Shown: positions 16,353 to 25,001 of the stretch, piece after piece
How the letters are laid out: the number at the start of each line of letters is the position of its first letter
Position numbering within the stretch: the stretch's first letter is position 1
NCBI GenBank assembly: GCA_937925845.1
Contig: CALAML010000011.1
Location: forward strand, 33,352-97,351
Length of the DNA: 64,000 nt
Direction of reading: 5' to 3'
Source: an uncultured Acidimicrobiales bacterium
GTDB taxonomy: Bacteria; Actinomycetota; Acidimicrobiia; Acidimicrobiales; CALAML01
Made by a program: the position numbers and the translations under genes
Notes under the pieces: model-generated
The model's database searches: none
What the model saw: the letters and a program-made list of their open reading frames with translations, nothing else
Told to the model about the DNA's origin: nothing

Positions 16353-17642
16353 ATGACGACCGTCGAGATGCCGACCGGCGCGCCAGCGGCCACAGTTCAG
16401 ACCAAACTTGAGACCAAACTCCCGCTGGAGCATGAGGGCATCGCCGCCTTTATCCGCTGGGACCGGGTAGGTCTGACCGGTGGCCTATTGATCGTGTTGA
16501 TCGGCAATGCCATCGTGGCGGCCCCGACCGTTTGGCTCACCCTGCCGGCGATGTTCCTGGTGTGGTTCAGCCTGTGGTGGGCCGAGCGGCTCCTGCGAGC
16601 GGGCCAGCCCCGAGAAAGTGTGCTGGTGATCATGGCTGGCCAGTGGCCGATCGCCATCACCGTCGCTGCAGTGCTCCCGTTCTTCTGGCCGATCATGGCG
16701 TTGACCGGCCTCACCCCCCTGCTGTTGGCGGCGCCACACGTTCGAGGTCGGGACATCAAATACATCGTCGGGTTCACCGCATTCCTGGCCGGGGTGGTGG
16801 CGTCGGTGGGGTTGGCTCTCGACGACGGTGGGGCTCTGCCCGACATCGACGACGCCGTGGAGCTGCCGGTGGTGGTTGGTGCGGGCGCAGCACAGGTGGT
16901 GTTTCTTGGGATCGTGGCATGGCAGAACAACCGGCTGCAGCGACGGGCGCTCCGCGGCGAGCGCGCCCTCAACGCCGAGCTGAACCTCTCGCGGCAGCAG
17001 TTGGTGGCCTCGCGTCGACGCGTCGCCCGAGCGGCCGACAACGAACGCATCCGGATCGAACGCGATCTGCATGATGGAGCGCAACAGCGGCTCGTGGCGC
17101 TAGGGGTCCACCTGCGCCTGCTCGAATCCAAACTGGATTCCAGCACCGATACCGGCGAAACGGTGACGATGCTGGTGGCCGAACTCGACTCCGCAGTGAA
17201 CGACCTCCGCGAACTCGCCCACGGCATCTACCCCCCGCTGCTTGAGGCCCGCGGACTCCCCGAAGCCTTGAGCGCGGTCGCTCGGCGATCGCCCGAGTCG
17301 ATCACCATCGATGGCGGTGACATCGGACGGTTCGACCAGGCCGTCGAAACGGCGCTGTACTTCACCGCACTGGAGGCCCTGACCAACGCGGCCAAACACG
17401 CCCCAGGTGCCAGCGTGCACGTCGAACTTCAGGACGCTGATAACTCGGTCCAACTCAGCGTTACCGACGATGGGCCGGGTTTCGACGTACCTGCCGAACT
17501 TGAATCCCGAGGCATGTTCAACATGTTCGACCGCATCGCCGCTGTCGGCGGTGAGGTTGATGTTGACTCGGCACTCGGCGACGGAACCCGGGTAACGGCC
17601 ACGGTGGCCGTCAGCGAACGCGCCGAGACCGCGGCGCGGTAG
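16353..17642 (+). CDS. NarX/DesK-type sensor histidine kinase
   Basis: 429 residues. Residues about 35-195 hold some five or six membrane segments with short loops, so sensing is probably in or at the membrane. A coiled helix (ERALNAELNLSRQQLVASRR) leads into the HisKA_3 phosphoacceptor ERIRIERDLHDGAQQRLVAL, His in LHDGAQQRL. After ELAHGIYPPLLEARGL comes the ATPase domain with FTALEALTNAAKHA, VTDDGPGFD and a GMFNMFDRIAAVGGEVD segment. The gene diverges from the double-receiver LuxR-type regulator across a gap with a 24-bp palindrome. A ribosome site GGTGGG precedes ATG 16353. The signal is unknown. Confidence 0.92.
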   Translation: MTTVEMPTGAPAATVQTKLETKLPLEHEGIAAFIRWDRVGLTGGLLIVLIGNAIVAAPTVWLTLPAMFLVWFSLWWAERLLRAGQPRESVLVIMAGQWPIAITVAAVLPFFWPIMALTGLTPLLLAAPHVRGRDIKYIVGFTAFLAGVVASVGLALDDGGALPDIDDAVELPVVVGAGAAQVVFLGIVAWQNNRLQRRALRGERALNAELNLSRQQLVASRRRVARAADNERIRIERDLHDGAQQRLVALGVHLRLLESKLDSSTDTGETVTMLVAELDSAVNDLRELAHGIYPPLLEARGLPEALSAVARRSPESITIDGGDIGRFDQAVETALYFTALEALTNAAKHAPGASVHVELQDADNSVQLSVTDDGPGFDVPAELESRGMFNMFDRIAAVGGEVDVDSALGDGTRVTATVAVSERAETAAR

Positions 17643-17761
17643 CGAGGATCGGGCCCGACCAAGTGTCCGCACCCTTTCGTAGCAACTGGGAATAGCAGGT
17701 GTCATGGGTTTGTTGAACCGGCCGCAGCGCCTCGTTTGGCGCTTGAATACCCACTCTCCGA

Positions 17762-17767
17762 TAGGAT
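17762..17767 (+). promoter_or_regulatory. Leaderless -10 box of the GT4 gene
   Basis: TAGGAT ends 7 nt before ATG 17775 and supports that start over an upstream TTG at 17736. Confidence 0.55.
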
Positions 17768-17774
17768 CACATTG

Positions 17775-19097
17775 ATGTCGGACCATCCTGAACACGGCGC
17801 GCTCGCACACAGCTCGCACTCACCCACCGAGCCAGCGAAGCCGCTTCGGATTGCCGTACTCGCCTATCGAGGCAAACCCCACTGCGGCGGACAGGGTGTG
17901 TATGTCCGGCACCTCACCAAAGCGCTAGCCGATCTCGGCCACCATGTTGAGGTCTTCGGAGGCCAGCCCTACCCCGAACTCGACGACCGGGTGAAGCTGA
18001 CCAAGCTCCCCAGCCTCGACATCTACAACGATCATTTCCCGATGCGGATGCCCGGCCTCTGGGAACTCAAAGAGTTCGCCGATTTCGCCGAAGTCACCGC
18101 CTTTTCCACCGGCACCTTCCCCGAACCGCTGGCCTTCAGCATCCGGGCCTACCAGGCGCTCAAAGAGCGGGCCGGTGAGTTCGACATCGTTCACGACAAC
18201 CAGAGCCTCGGCTACGGCATCCTCGCCATTCAGAAGCTCTTCCCGGTGCTCGGCACCATCCATCACCCGATCACGGTGGATCGACGCCTCGAGATGGAAC
18301 ACGCTCGCAGCTGGAAAGAGCGGATCGGCAAGCAACGCTGGTACGCCTTCACCAAGATGCAGACCCGGGTGGCCAAGCGGCTGCCCCGCATCGTCACCGT
18401 GAGCGAATCGAGCCACGACGACATCCACAACGACCATCAGGTGCCCCGCGAGCGGATGCACGTGGTGCCGGTCGGCGTCGATCCCGACCTGTTCAAACCC
18501 CTGCCCGGCGTCGAGCGGGTGAAGGGCCAGCTTCTTACCACGGCCAGCGCCGATGTCACCCTCAAGGGCCTGCGCTACCTCCTCGAGGCCGTGGCCAAGC
18601 TCCGCACCGAACGAGACATCAAGCTTGTGGTGATCGGTCGACCGAAGGAAGGCGGCGTCTCGGAAGCCACCATCAACCGCCTCGGCCTGGCCGACTGTGT
18701 CGAATGGGTGAGCGGTGTACCCGATCAGCGGATAGTGGAGCTCTACTCCGAATCCGAGCTGGCGGTCGTGCCCTCGCTCTATGAAGGCTTCTCGCTACCG
18801 GCCATCGAAGCCATGAGCTCGGCCATCCCGCTGGTAGCCACCACCGGCGGAGCCCTACCCGAAGTTGTTGGCCCCGATGGGGAAACCGCCCTGGTGGTTC
18901 CGCCAGGAGATTCCGAAGCCCTCGCAGCCAAGATCGCCTGGGCCCTCGACAACCCTGAGGCCGCAGCCGAGATCGGCAAGGCCGGCCGTCAACGGGTCAA
19001 AGACAACTGGAGCTGGCGTCACACCGCAGAAAAAACTGTCGAGCAATACCGCGCCCTTCTCGCGGAGACCGCCACCCCCAACAGCAAACAGGCCTGA
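17775..19097 (+). CDS. GT4-family glycosyltransferase (GT-B fold)
   Basis: 440 residues. A short polar N-terminus precedes RIAVLAYRGKPHCGGQGVYV, the GGxG acceptor loop of GT4 enzymes. In the C-terminal domain, VPVGVDPDLFKPLPG, VVIGRPKEGG and VPSLYEGFSLPAIEAMSSAI include the EGFSLPxxE nucleotide-sugar site of retaining GT4 transferases. TGGALPEVVG and VPPGDSEALA follow. There are no membrane helices, so it acts on the cytoplasmic face. It is the first gene of a run with a methyltransferase (53 bases on) and an alpha/alpha-barrel protein. The group probably builds and methylates a glycan or glycolipid; sugar and acceptor cannot be read. Confidence 0.9.
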   Translation: MSDHPEHGALAHSSHSPTEPAKPLRIAVLAYRGKPHCGGQGVYVRHLTKALADLGHHVEVFGGQPYPELDDRVKLTKLPSLDIYNDHFPMRMPGLWELKEFADFAEVTAFSTGTFPEPLAFSIRAYQALKERAGEFDIVHDNQSLGYGILAIQKLFPVLGTIHHPITVDRRLEMEHARSWKERIGKQRWYAFTKMQTRVAKRLPRIVTVSESSHDDIHNDHQVPRERMHVVPVGVDPDLFKPLPGVERVKGQLLTTASADVTLKGLRYLLEAVAKLRTERDIKLVVIGRPKEGGVSEATINRLGLADCVEWVSGVPDQRIVELYSESELAVVPSLYEGFSLPAIEAMSSAIPLVATTGGALPEVVGPDGETALVVPPGDSEALAAKIAWALDNPEAAAEIGKAGRQRVKDNWSWRHTAEKTVEQYRALLAETATPNSKQA

Positions 19098-19149
19098 TTG
19101 ACATGGCCGCCACTCTTTCCCTCCCGCGCGCGAACGGATAGCAAAACAG

Positions 19150-19923
19150 GTGCTGACAGTTGATTACGACAAACTCGGACTGCAGTCCGGCGAACGACTC
19201 CTCGACCTCGGTTGCGGTTTCGGTCGTCACTCGTTCGAAGCAATGAAGATGGGTGCCAAGGTCGTGGCCGCCGACCTGGCCACCGAGGAACTCGGCCAGG
19301 TGCGTGACCTCATGGGCGCCATGGCGGTCGAGAACCAGGTACCCCCCGGAGCAGCGGGAGGCGTGAGCTGCGCCAACGCCCTGGCCCTCCCTTTCCCCGA
19401 CAACTCCTTCGACCGGGTGATCGCCTCCGAAGTGATGGAGCACATCCCCGACGATGCTGCCGCCCTCGACGAGCTGGTGCGGGTCCTGCGACCCGGCGGC
19501 GTGATCGCGGTAACCGTTCCCGCCTGGCTGTCTGAGACCGTCTGCTGGAAGCTCACCGACGAGTACTACGCCCCGAAGGCCGAAGGTGGCCACGTCCGCA
19601 TCTACCGCGAAGCCGAACTGCGGGAAAAGATGGTGGCCGCCGGAGTACGACCCGGCGCCTCGCACCTGGCCCACGCCATCCATGCGCCCTACTGGTGGCT
19701 CAAGTGTGCGGTCGGCATCGAAAACAAAGAGAACCTGCTGGTCAAGAACTATGAAAAAGCCCTGATCTGGGACATCGCCAAGGCGCCCTGGATCATGCGG
19801 ACCGCCGACCGCTTACTCAACCCGATCATCGGAAAGAGCCTGGTGGTGTACGCCACCAAGGAAGCGGTCGTCCAGGGGGATCAACGGGGTAGCGAAGTGG
19901 AGCGTGAACATGTCAGTGCCTGA
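19150..19923 (+). CDS. Class I SAM-dependent methyltransferase in the glycan cluster
   Basis: 257 residues, Methyltransf_11-like. It starts with VDYDKLGLQSGERLLDLGCG, where LDLGCGFGRHSFE is the SAM-binding loop; VVAADLA carries the ribose-binding Asp. ALALPFPDNSFDRVIASEVM then EHIPDDAAALDEL and RVLRPGGVIAVTVP are standard motifs IV-VI. The roughly 90-residue tail with HAPYWWLKCAVG is longer than a minimal methyltransferase and probably binds the substrate. GTG 19150 is used. The end overlaps the next gene by 14 bases, so the two are translationally coupled. Adjacent GT4 and barrel genes suggest methylation of a sugar or lipid-linked glycan. Confidence 0.85.
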   Translation: MLTVDYDKLGLQSGERLLDLGCGFGRHSFEAMKMGAKVVAADLATEELGQVRDLMGAMAVENQVPPGAAGGVSCANALALPFPDNSFDRVIASEVMEHIPDDAAALDELVRVLRPGGVIAVTVPAWLSETVCWKLTDEYYAPKAEGGHVRIYREAELREKMVAAGVRPGASHLAHAIHAPYWWLKCAVGIENKENLLVKNYEKALIWDIAKAPWIMRTADRLLNPIIGKSLVVYATKEAVVQGDQRGSEVEREHVSA

Positions 19924-20980
19924 AGTTGAGGGGCTGATCACCGCAGCCGAAATCCAGGAAACCGTCGACTCGATCGCCGAGTGGCAGCTGCCCAACGGCA
20001 TGATCCCCTGGTACCCGGGCGGCCACGCCGACCCGTGGAACCACACCGAAGCGGCCATGGCCCTCGAACTGGGGGGCCGCCGCACCGAAGCCGACAGGGC
20101 CTTCGAATGGCTTCAGTCCAAGCAGCGCCCCGACGGCGCCTGGCACCAGTACTACCTCGAAGACAGCATCGAACAGGACAAACTCGACGCCAACGTGTGC
20201 GCCTACGTGGCCACCGGTGTTTGGCACCGGGTGCTGCTCAGCGGCGACGACGGCTTCGCCGAAGCGATGTGGCCAATGGTTGAAAAGGCCATCGACTTCG
20301 TGCTCGGCCTTCAGGAACCCCGAGGCGAAATCCTCTGGGCCCGCCATGCCGATGGCACCCCCTGGTCGTTTGCCCTGCTCACCGGCTCCTCGAGCATCTG
20401 CCACAGCCTGCGCTGCGCCATCGCCCTGGCCGAACACCTCGGCCATGAGCGTCCCGACTGGGAGCTGAGCCTCGGCCGACTGGCCAACGTGATCGCCAAC
20501 CACCCCGAAGCGTTCTCGCCGAAGCACCGCTGGGCCATGGACTGGTACTACCCGGTACTAGCGGGCGTGGTGACCGGCGACGCCGGCCGCAAACACCTGG
20601 CCGACCGCTTCGACACCTTTGTTGAAGACGGCCGCGGCGTCCGGTGCGTTTCTGACCGACCCTGGTTCACCGCCGCTGAAACCTGCGAATGCATGATGGC
20701 CCACCTCGCCGTCGGCGAAGAAGAGACCGCTCGCGAACTCTTCCGCTCCGCCCTAGGTTTGCGAGTCGAAGGCGGCCGGTTCTGGACCGGACTGGTATAT
20801 CCCCAGCTGGCCCACTTCCCGCCCGACGAGCAGTCCACCTACACCGCCGCCGCGGTGGTGCTTGGCGCCGACGCCCTCGGCCGCACCAGCCCAGCCTCGT
20901 GGCTCTTCGTCGACCACGACCGGCTCCCACCGATCATCAAAACCGAAACCGTCGGCGACGGGGTTGTTAAGGGTCAATAA
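19910..20980 (+). CDS. Alpha/alpha-barrel (prenyltransferase/terpenoid-cyclase-like) protein
   Basis: 356 residues, all-helical toroid type, often labelled prenyltransferase in databases without experimental support. EWQLPNGMIPWYPGGHADPW is followed by NHTEAAMALELGG, then repeated helical hairpins with motifs such as EWLQSKQRPDGAWHQYYLED, a QW-like repeat. Later helices carry WAMDWYYPVLAG and CVSDRPWFTAAETCECMMAH. No DxDD or DDxxD prenyl-diphosphate motif is visible, so glycan binding or hydrolysis is as likely as prenyl transfer. ATG 19910 has a GGAG at a suitable distance and overlaps the methyltransferase gene. Its role in the cluster is unknown. Confidence 0.75.
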   Translation: MSVPEVEGLITAAEIQETVDSIAEWQLPNGMIPWYPGGHADPWNHTEAAMALELGGRRTEADRAFEWLQSKQRPDGAWHQYYLEDSIEQDKLDANVCAYVATGVWHRVLLSGDDGFAEAMWPMVEKAIDFVLGLQEPRGEILWARHADGTPWSFALLTGSSSICHSLRCAIALAEHLGHERPDWELSLGRLANVIANHPEAFSPKHRWAMDWYYPVLAGVVTGDAGRKHLADRFDTFVEDGRGVRCVSDRPWFTAAETCECMMAHLAVGEEETARELFRSALGLRVEGGRFWTGLVYPQLAHFPPDEQSTYTAAAVVLGADALGRTSPASWLFVDHDRLPPIIKTETVGDGVVKGQ

Positions 20981-21060
20981 CTGCCCTCCGCGGGAACCCG
21001 TCGGCTTTCCCTAGCTGGGTGCGTCCGCGGACTCGTTCAGCGGCGTGGAACGCCCGGTTG

Positions 21061-21723
21061 TTAGCTCCTGGGTCGGGTCAGGACTCTTAGGGAACCGACG
21101 TCTCTTACTTCTTCGAATCCGTCTTCGAGGGCCCGGAGATAGATCTCATATGGCGGCCGACCACCGTCTTCGGGGTTGGGGAACACGTCGTGGATGCAGA
21201 GGAGGCCGCCGGGCTGCACGTGGGGCGTCCACAACTCGTAGTCGCGATGGGCCGGTTCTTCGCCGTGGCCGCCATCGATAAACAACATGGCGAGGTCGAT
21301 GCTCCACACGGCGCCGATCGCCGGCGAATCGCCAACCAGACCGACCACCACGCCCTCGAGGTCGGCATCAAAGACCGTCCGACGAAACTTTGGCAGCGTG
21401 TCCATCCGCCCGATCTCAGGATCGACAAGATCGGGCTCGTGATACTCCCAACCGGCCTGGTTCTCCTCCGAACCCCGGTGATGGTCCAAGGCAAAAAGCA
21501 GCCGTCCAGCCTCACGGGCGGCGGTGCCGATGTACACCGACGACTTACCGCAATAGCTCCCGACCTCCAGGAACGGCCCGGGCGCTAAAGTCGCAGCCTC
21601 GCGGGCGGCCTGATAGAGCGCCAGACCCTCATCGGGCGGCATAAAGCCGCGTGCCGCCTCGGCCTGGTCGCGAGCGACAGCCGGCATCTCGAATGCAGAC
21701 GGCTCCACCGCTTCTGCGCTCAC
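21061..21723 (-). CDS. Class I SAM-dependent methyltransferase (Methyltransf_24-like)
   Basis: 220 residues. PFLEVGSYCGKSSVYIG is the SAM loop, LLFALDHHRGSEENQ the acidic strand, and MLFIDGGHGEEPAHRDYELW the catalytic and metal-like region (DGGH). HVQPGGLLCIHDVFPNPEDG completes the fold, as in the cephalosporin-hydroxylase or sugar O-methyltransferase group. Its start overlaps the end of the gtrA gene by 4 bases, so gtrA and this gene form an operon. They converge with the GT4-methyltransferase-barrel run. A shared pathway in glycan or lipid-glycan modification is plausible but not proven. Confidence 0.82.
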   Translation of the reverse strand: MSAEAVEPSAFEMPAVARDQAEAARGFMPPDEGLALYQAAREAATLAPGPFLEVGSYCGKSSVYIGTAAREAGRLLFALDHHRGSEENQAGWEYHEPDLVDPEIGRMDTLPKFRRTVFDADLEGVVVGLVGDSPAIGAVWSIDLAMLFIDGGHGEEPAHRDYELWTPHVQPGGLLCIHDVFPNPEDGGRPPYEIYLRALEDGFEEVRDVGSLRVLTRPRS

Positions 21724-22169
21724 GCTGGCTCGGGTTCCTCACGGGGCTTGGCAAACAGGATGCGATCCAGCACCAGGAACTTGGCAAACCACAAGAGAAG
21801 AAAACCGCTGAGGTTGGCCAACTGAACGGCACCAACAAAGTCAAAACGCTCCGAGGCCCAGGCGACAAGCGCAGTCGAAACAATCAGCCCAAGGACGGCC
21901 ATGAGCCAGAACGGCACCACCTCGTAGCGCATCGAGATCACGCCGTCTTTCTTCCAAACCCAAGCCCGGTTCAAAACGTAGGACGGAATCGAACTTATGC
22001 TGACCGCGAGTAAGTTTGAAACAAGCTCAGACCAGCCAAAAACGTTGAAAAAAATTGTCAGCAGAATCAAGCTGAACGGGGTGACAACGAGCGAAACAGC
22101 CCCGTATTTAAAGAGTTTTTGCAGCATCGTTGGTTCAACGACCCGCGGTGGCGCAGCCAGCATTGTCAT
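21720..22169 (-). CDS. GtrA-family membrane protein
   Basis: 149 residues with four predicted membrane segments (about 22-44, 48-68, 82-102 and 112-132) and the family's pattern FKYGAVSLVVTPFSLILLTI, then YVLNRAWVWKK. GtrA-like proteins are thought to move or position polyprenyl-phosphate-linked sugars across the membrane for surface glycosylation. The gene body between about 21950 and 22140 is noticeably less GC-rich than its neighbours, as often seen in membrane proteins. It overlaps the following methyltransferase gene by 4 bases. Together with the convergent GT4 cluster it supports a surface-glycan locus. Confidence 0.85.
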   Translation of the reverse strand: MTMLAAPPRVVEPTMLQKLFKYGAVSLVVTPFSLILLTIFFNVFGWSELVSNLLAVSISSIPSYVLNRAWVWKKDGVISMRYEVVPFWLMAVLGLIVSTALVAWASERFDFVGAVQLANLSGFLLLWFAKFLVLDRILFAKPREEPEPA

Positions 22170-22304
22170 TTAGCGTAGCGGTCCGGCCACAACTTTCTGG
22201 GATGCATGACACTCGTGTGATTCGCCAGGGTTTTCCGATATGCCCACGGTATCAATGCGGGCTCAAAGCGAAGAATCAGGCGGCGGAAGCGCCACACTGA
22301 ACAA

Positions 22305-23156
22305 GTGAATCAGCAAGCGCTTGACGACCTGGTGGCCCTCCTTGATTTGGAGGCCATCGAGGTGAATCTCTTCCGCGGGGTCAGCCCCGACGTGAACCGC
22401 CAACGGGTGTTTGGTGGCCAGGTGGCTGGCCAGGCACTGGTGGCTGCGGTGCGCACGGTCGACGACATGTCGGTGCACTCACTGCACGCGTACTTTCTTC
22501 GCCCTGGCGACCCGAACGTGCCCATCCTGTATCAGGTCGACCGGCTTCGCGACGGCCGCAGCTTCCGCACCCGGCGAGTGGTGGCCATCCAACACGGCGA
22601 AGCCATCTTCAACCTTCAAGCCTCGTTCCACGCCGATGAGACGCCGACCATCAGCCACGAGATGCCGATGCCGGACGTGCCTGGGCCAGAGAACTTCCCC
22701 GACTTCCAGACCCGCATGGCGCCGTTTAAGGACCTGCTTGGCGACTTCTATGAACGTCCCCGCCCCATCGACACCCGCCACGTCGACTTTTCTCCCACCG
22801 ACCGGCGCCAGGAACTGCCGCCCTACCAACGCACCTGGTTTCGTGCCGACGGCGAACTGCCCGACCAGCCGACGCTGCACGCCTGTGTTCTGGCCTACGC
22901 CTCCGACATGACGCTGCTCGACACCGCCATGTTGCCCCACGGCGCCGAGCAGGTCGACGACACGTACTTCATGGCCAGCCTTGACCATGCGATGTGGTTT
23001 CACCGGCCGTTCCGGTTCGACGAGTGGATGCTCTACGCCCAGGACACCCCGGTAGCCGCGGCCGGACGGGCCCTGGCCCGGGGCCTGATCTACACCAAGG
23101 CCGGTGAGCTGGCAGTCTCGGTAGTGCAGGAAGGTCTGATTCGAGGAAAACGATGA
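22305..23156 (+). CDS. tesB: Acyl-CoA thioesterase II
   Basis: 283 residues, double-hotdog TesB that hydrolyses acyl-CoA to free acid and CoA in the cytosol. LDLEAIEVNLFRGVSPDVNR starts the fold, and QRVFGGQVAGQALVAAVRTV is the signature. SLHAYFLRPGDPNVPILYQV and GRSFRTRRVVAIQHGEAIFN follow. The catalytic Asp is expected in LASYASDMTLL-type motifs, here VLAYASDMTLLDTA. LDHAMWFHRPFRFDEWMLY and ARGLIYTKAGELAVSVVQEG complete the second hotdog. GTG 22305 is the start. The gene overlaps the next one by 4 bases. Confidence 0.95.
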   Translation: MNQQALDDLVALLDLEAIEVNLFRGVSPDVNRQRVFGGQVAGQALVAAVRTVDDMSVHSLHAYFLRPGDPNVPILYQVDRLRDGRSFRTRRVVAIQHGEAIFNLQASFHADETPTISHEMPMPDVPGPENFPDFQTRMAPFKDLLGDFYERPRPIDTRHVDFSPTDRRQELPPYQRTWFRADGELPDQPTLHACVLAYASDMTLLDTAMLPHGAEQVDDTYFMASLDHAMWFHRPFRFDEWMLYAQDTPVAAAGRALARGLIYTKAGELAVSVVQEGLIRGKR

Positions 23157-24889
23157 CCCGAAACAACCACAAAAACACAACGGCTTGGGCGATGACCCGA
23201 CCAGCCGGTCAGGGCCGATGGACCACGGGCCGGCGGGCGCTGATGGTGGTCGCGGCACTCGGTCTTGGCGCACTCGCTGGCTGCTCGGTGACCAGCGAGG
23301 GCGACACCGAGGCGAGCGGCGATGTATCTGACGACGAGTCCGGCGCGGCGACCGACTCCGACGGCACCAGCTCAAGCGAGGCTGCCGACGACAGCGGCGA
23401 CTCGACGACCGAGTCGGGCGCCGACGACGGCGAGGCCACCACTGATGAAGGCCAAACCGACGATGGCGAAACCGATGACGGCGACGCCACCAACGACGAC
23501 GAGAACTCCGACGACAGCAACAGCGATGACGCAGCCGACGAGCCAAACGCTGGCGACGACAGCGTGACGGACGAGGCGACAACCGACGGCGATGAAACCG
23601 AGGATGGCGACCAGGGCGCAACCGACGAAGAGGCCGATAGCGAAACCGACGGTGGCGAGGAGGGCGACGAAGAGGCCGACGGCAGCACCGACCCCGGCGA
23701 AGAGCCAACCGAGCCCGAGCCGGCGCCCGACCCGCCCCGGCTCCCCGGTCTCAACCTGGCCTTCACCACCATCGCCAACCTGGATATCCCGATCGCCATG
23801 ACCACCCGGGCCGGGTCCGACAACCTGTACATCGCCCAGCAAAACGGCGAAGTCCGGGTTATCGAAGCACCCGGGGGCGAGTCCAGCGATAACGGCGAAC
23901 GACTGTTGGATCTTCGCGACGACACCGTCGCCCAGGGCGAACAGGGACTGCTCGGCATCGCCTTCTCGCCCGATGGTCGCCGGCTCTATGCCAGCTACAC
24001 CGATCGTGACGGCAGCAACCGCATCGACGAGTTCACCATGAGCGAGTCGACCCGAAACGAGCGCGTCGACACCGACAGTCGCCGCAACATCCTCACCGTT
24101 GAACAACCAGCCGGCAACCACAACGGCGGCGATATCCACTTCGGCCCCGACGGATTTCTCTACATCGGTCTCGGTGACGGCGGGGGCGCCGGCGACCCGT
24201 TTGTCCACGGCCAGAACCGAGCCAGCCTGCTCGGCACGATCCTGAGAATCGACCCCGACGTGGCCCTAGGCGAAGAGACCGGCAACCCAGACGATCGGGC
24301 CGGCGCCCGGCCCTACGACATCCCGGCCGACAACCCGTTTGTCGACGACGACGGCGCGGCCGACGAAATCTGGATCAGCGGTGCCCGTAACCCCTGGCGC
24401 TTTGCTTTCGACGATGCCACCGGCGACCTGTGGATCGCGGATGTGGGTCAGAGCACGCTCGAAGAGATCAACCACTTCGCCGCCGATGACGGCGGCGGCC
24501 GGGGAGCCAACCTCGGCTGGAGCGTGATGGAAGGTACCCAGTCGTTTACTGGTGAACCCGAGCCGGCCGACCATTCGCCGCCGGTCTTCGAATACGGCCG
24601 CAACGATGGCTGCTCGGTCACCGGCGGCATCGTGTACCGGGGCGAGGCCATCCCCGCCCTCGATGGCTTCTACCTCTTTGGCGACTTCTGCTCCGAGCGA
24701 GTCCGGGCCCTGCGCCTCTCCGATGGTGGGCAGGTCGCCGAAGTGGGCGACCTCAACGGCCTCGCCGTCGGGGCCCAAACGCTGATTTCGTTTGGCGAAG
24801 GCCCCAACGGTGATGCCTATGTGCTCCTCGCCAGCGGTGAGGTACGACGCATCGACCTGGTCGCCGCCGCGGCCAGCGATGTCGTCTGA
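23153..24889 (+). CDS. PQQ-type soluble aldose sugar dehydrogenase, lipoprotein with long acidic linker
   Basis: 578 residues. The lipoprotein signal peptide ends at LGALAGC (Cys about 44). Residues about 45-195 are almost only Asp, Glu, Ser, Thr, Gly and Ala. The six-bladed propeller of the glucose/sorbosone dehydrogenase family follows: LDIPIAMTTRAGSDNLYIAQ, GEQGLLGIAFSPDG, and NHNGGDIHFGPDGFLYIGLG with DGGGAGDP. Later blades have ISGARNPWRFAFD, LWIADVGQ and GLY-like FYLFGDFCSERVRAL. Members oxidise sugars with PQQ, though some homologues serve other roles. The catalytic His is in the NHNGG motif. It overlaps tesB by 4 bases, an apparent operon without obvious functional link. Confidence 0.87.
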   Translation: MTRNNHKNTTAWAMTRPAGQGRWTTGRRALMVVAALGLGALAGCSVTSEGDTEASGDVSDDESGAATDSDGTSSSEAADDSGDSTTESGADDGEATTDEGQTDDGETDDGDATNDDENSDDSNSDDAADEPNAGDDSVTDEATTDGDETEDGDQGATDEEADSETDGGEEGDEEADGSTDPGEEPTEPEPAPDPPRLPGLNLAFTTIANLDIPIAMTTRAGSDNLYIAQQNGEVRVIEAPGGESSDNGERLLDLRDDTVAQGEQGLLGIAFSPDGRRLYASYTDRDGSNRIDEFTMSESTRNERVDTDSRRNILTVEQPAGNHNGGDIHFGPDGFLYIGLGDGGGAGDPFVHGQNRASLLGTILRIDPDVALGEETGNPDDRAGARPYDIPADNPFVDDDGAADEIWISGARNPWRFAFDDATGDLWIADVGQSTLEEINHFAADDGGGRGANLGWSVMEGTQSFTGEPEPADHSPPVFEYGRNDGCSVTGGIVYRGEAIPALDGFYLFGDFCSERVRALRLSDGGQVAEVGDLNGLAVGAQTLISFGEGPNGDAYVLLASGEVRRIDLVAAAASDVV

Positions 24890-25001
24890 CCCCCAACAGA
24901 CCCAGCACACCAGACAGGCCAGACAGACCCTTTGGGTGCTTTTCAAGCATTCTTGATAGATTTGCAGTTCTGTCCGTGTCGACTCTCCCGAAGACGGTGA
25001 A

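Noticed and set aside
17643..17761. Possible tRNA in the gap before the GT4 gene
   Set aside because: No cloverleaf with acceptor stem and T-loop GTTCRANNC could be traced here or in other gaps.
22305..24889. TesB and sugar dehydrogenase as a functional pair
   Set aside because: They overlap by 4 bases but no shared pathway is known; kept as an operon by layout only.
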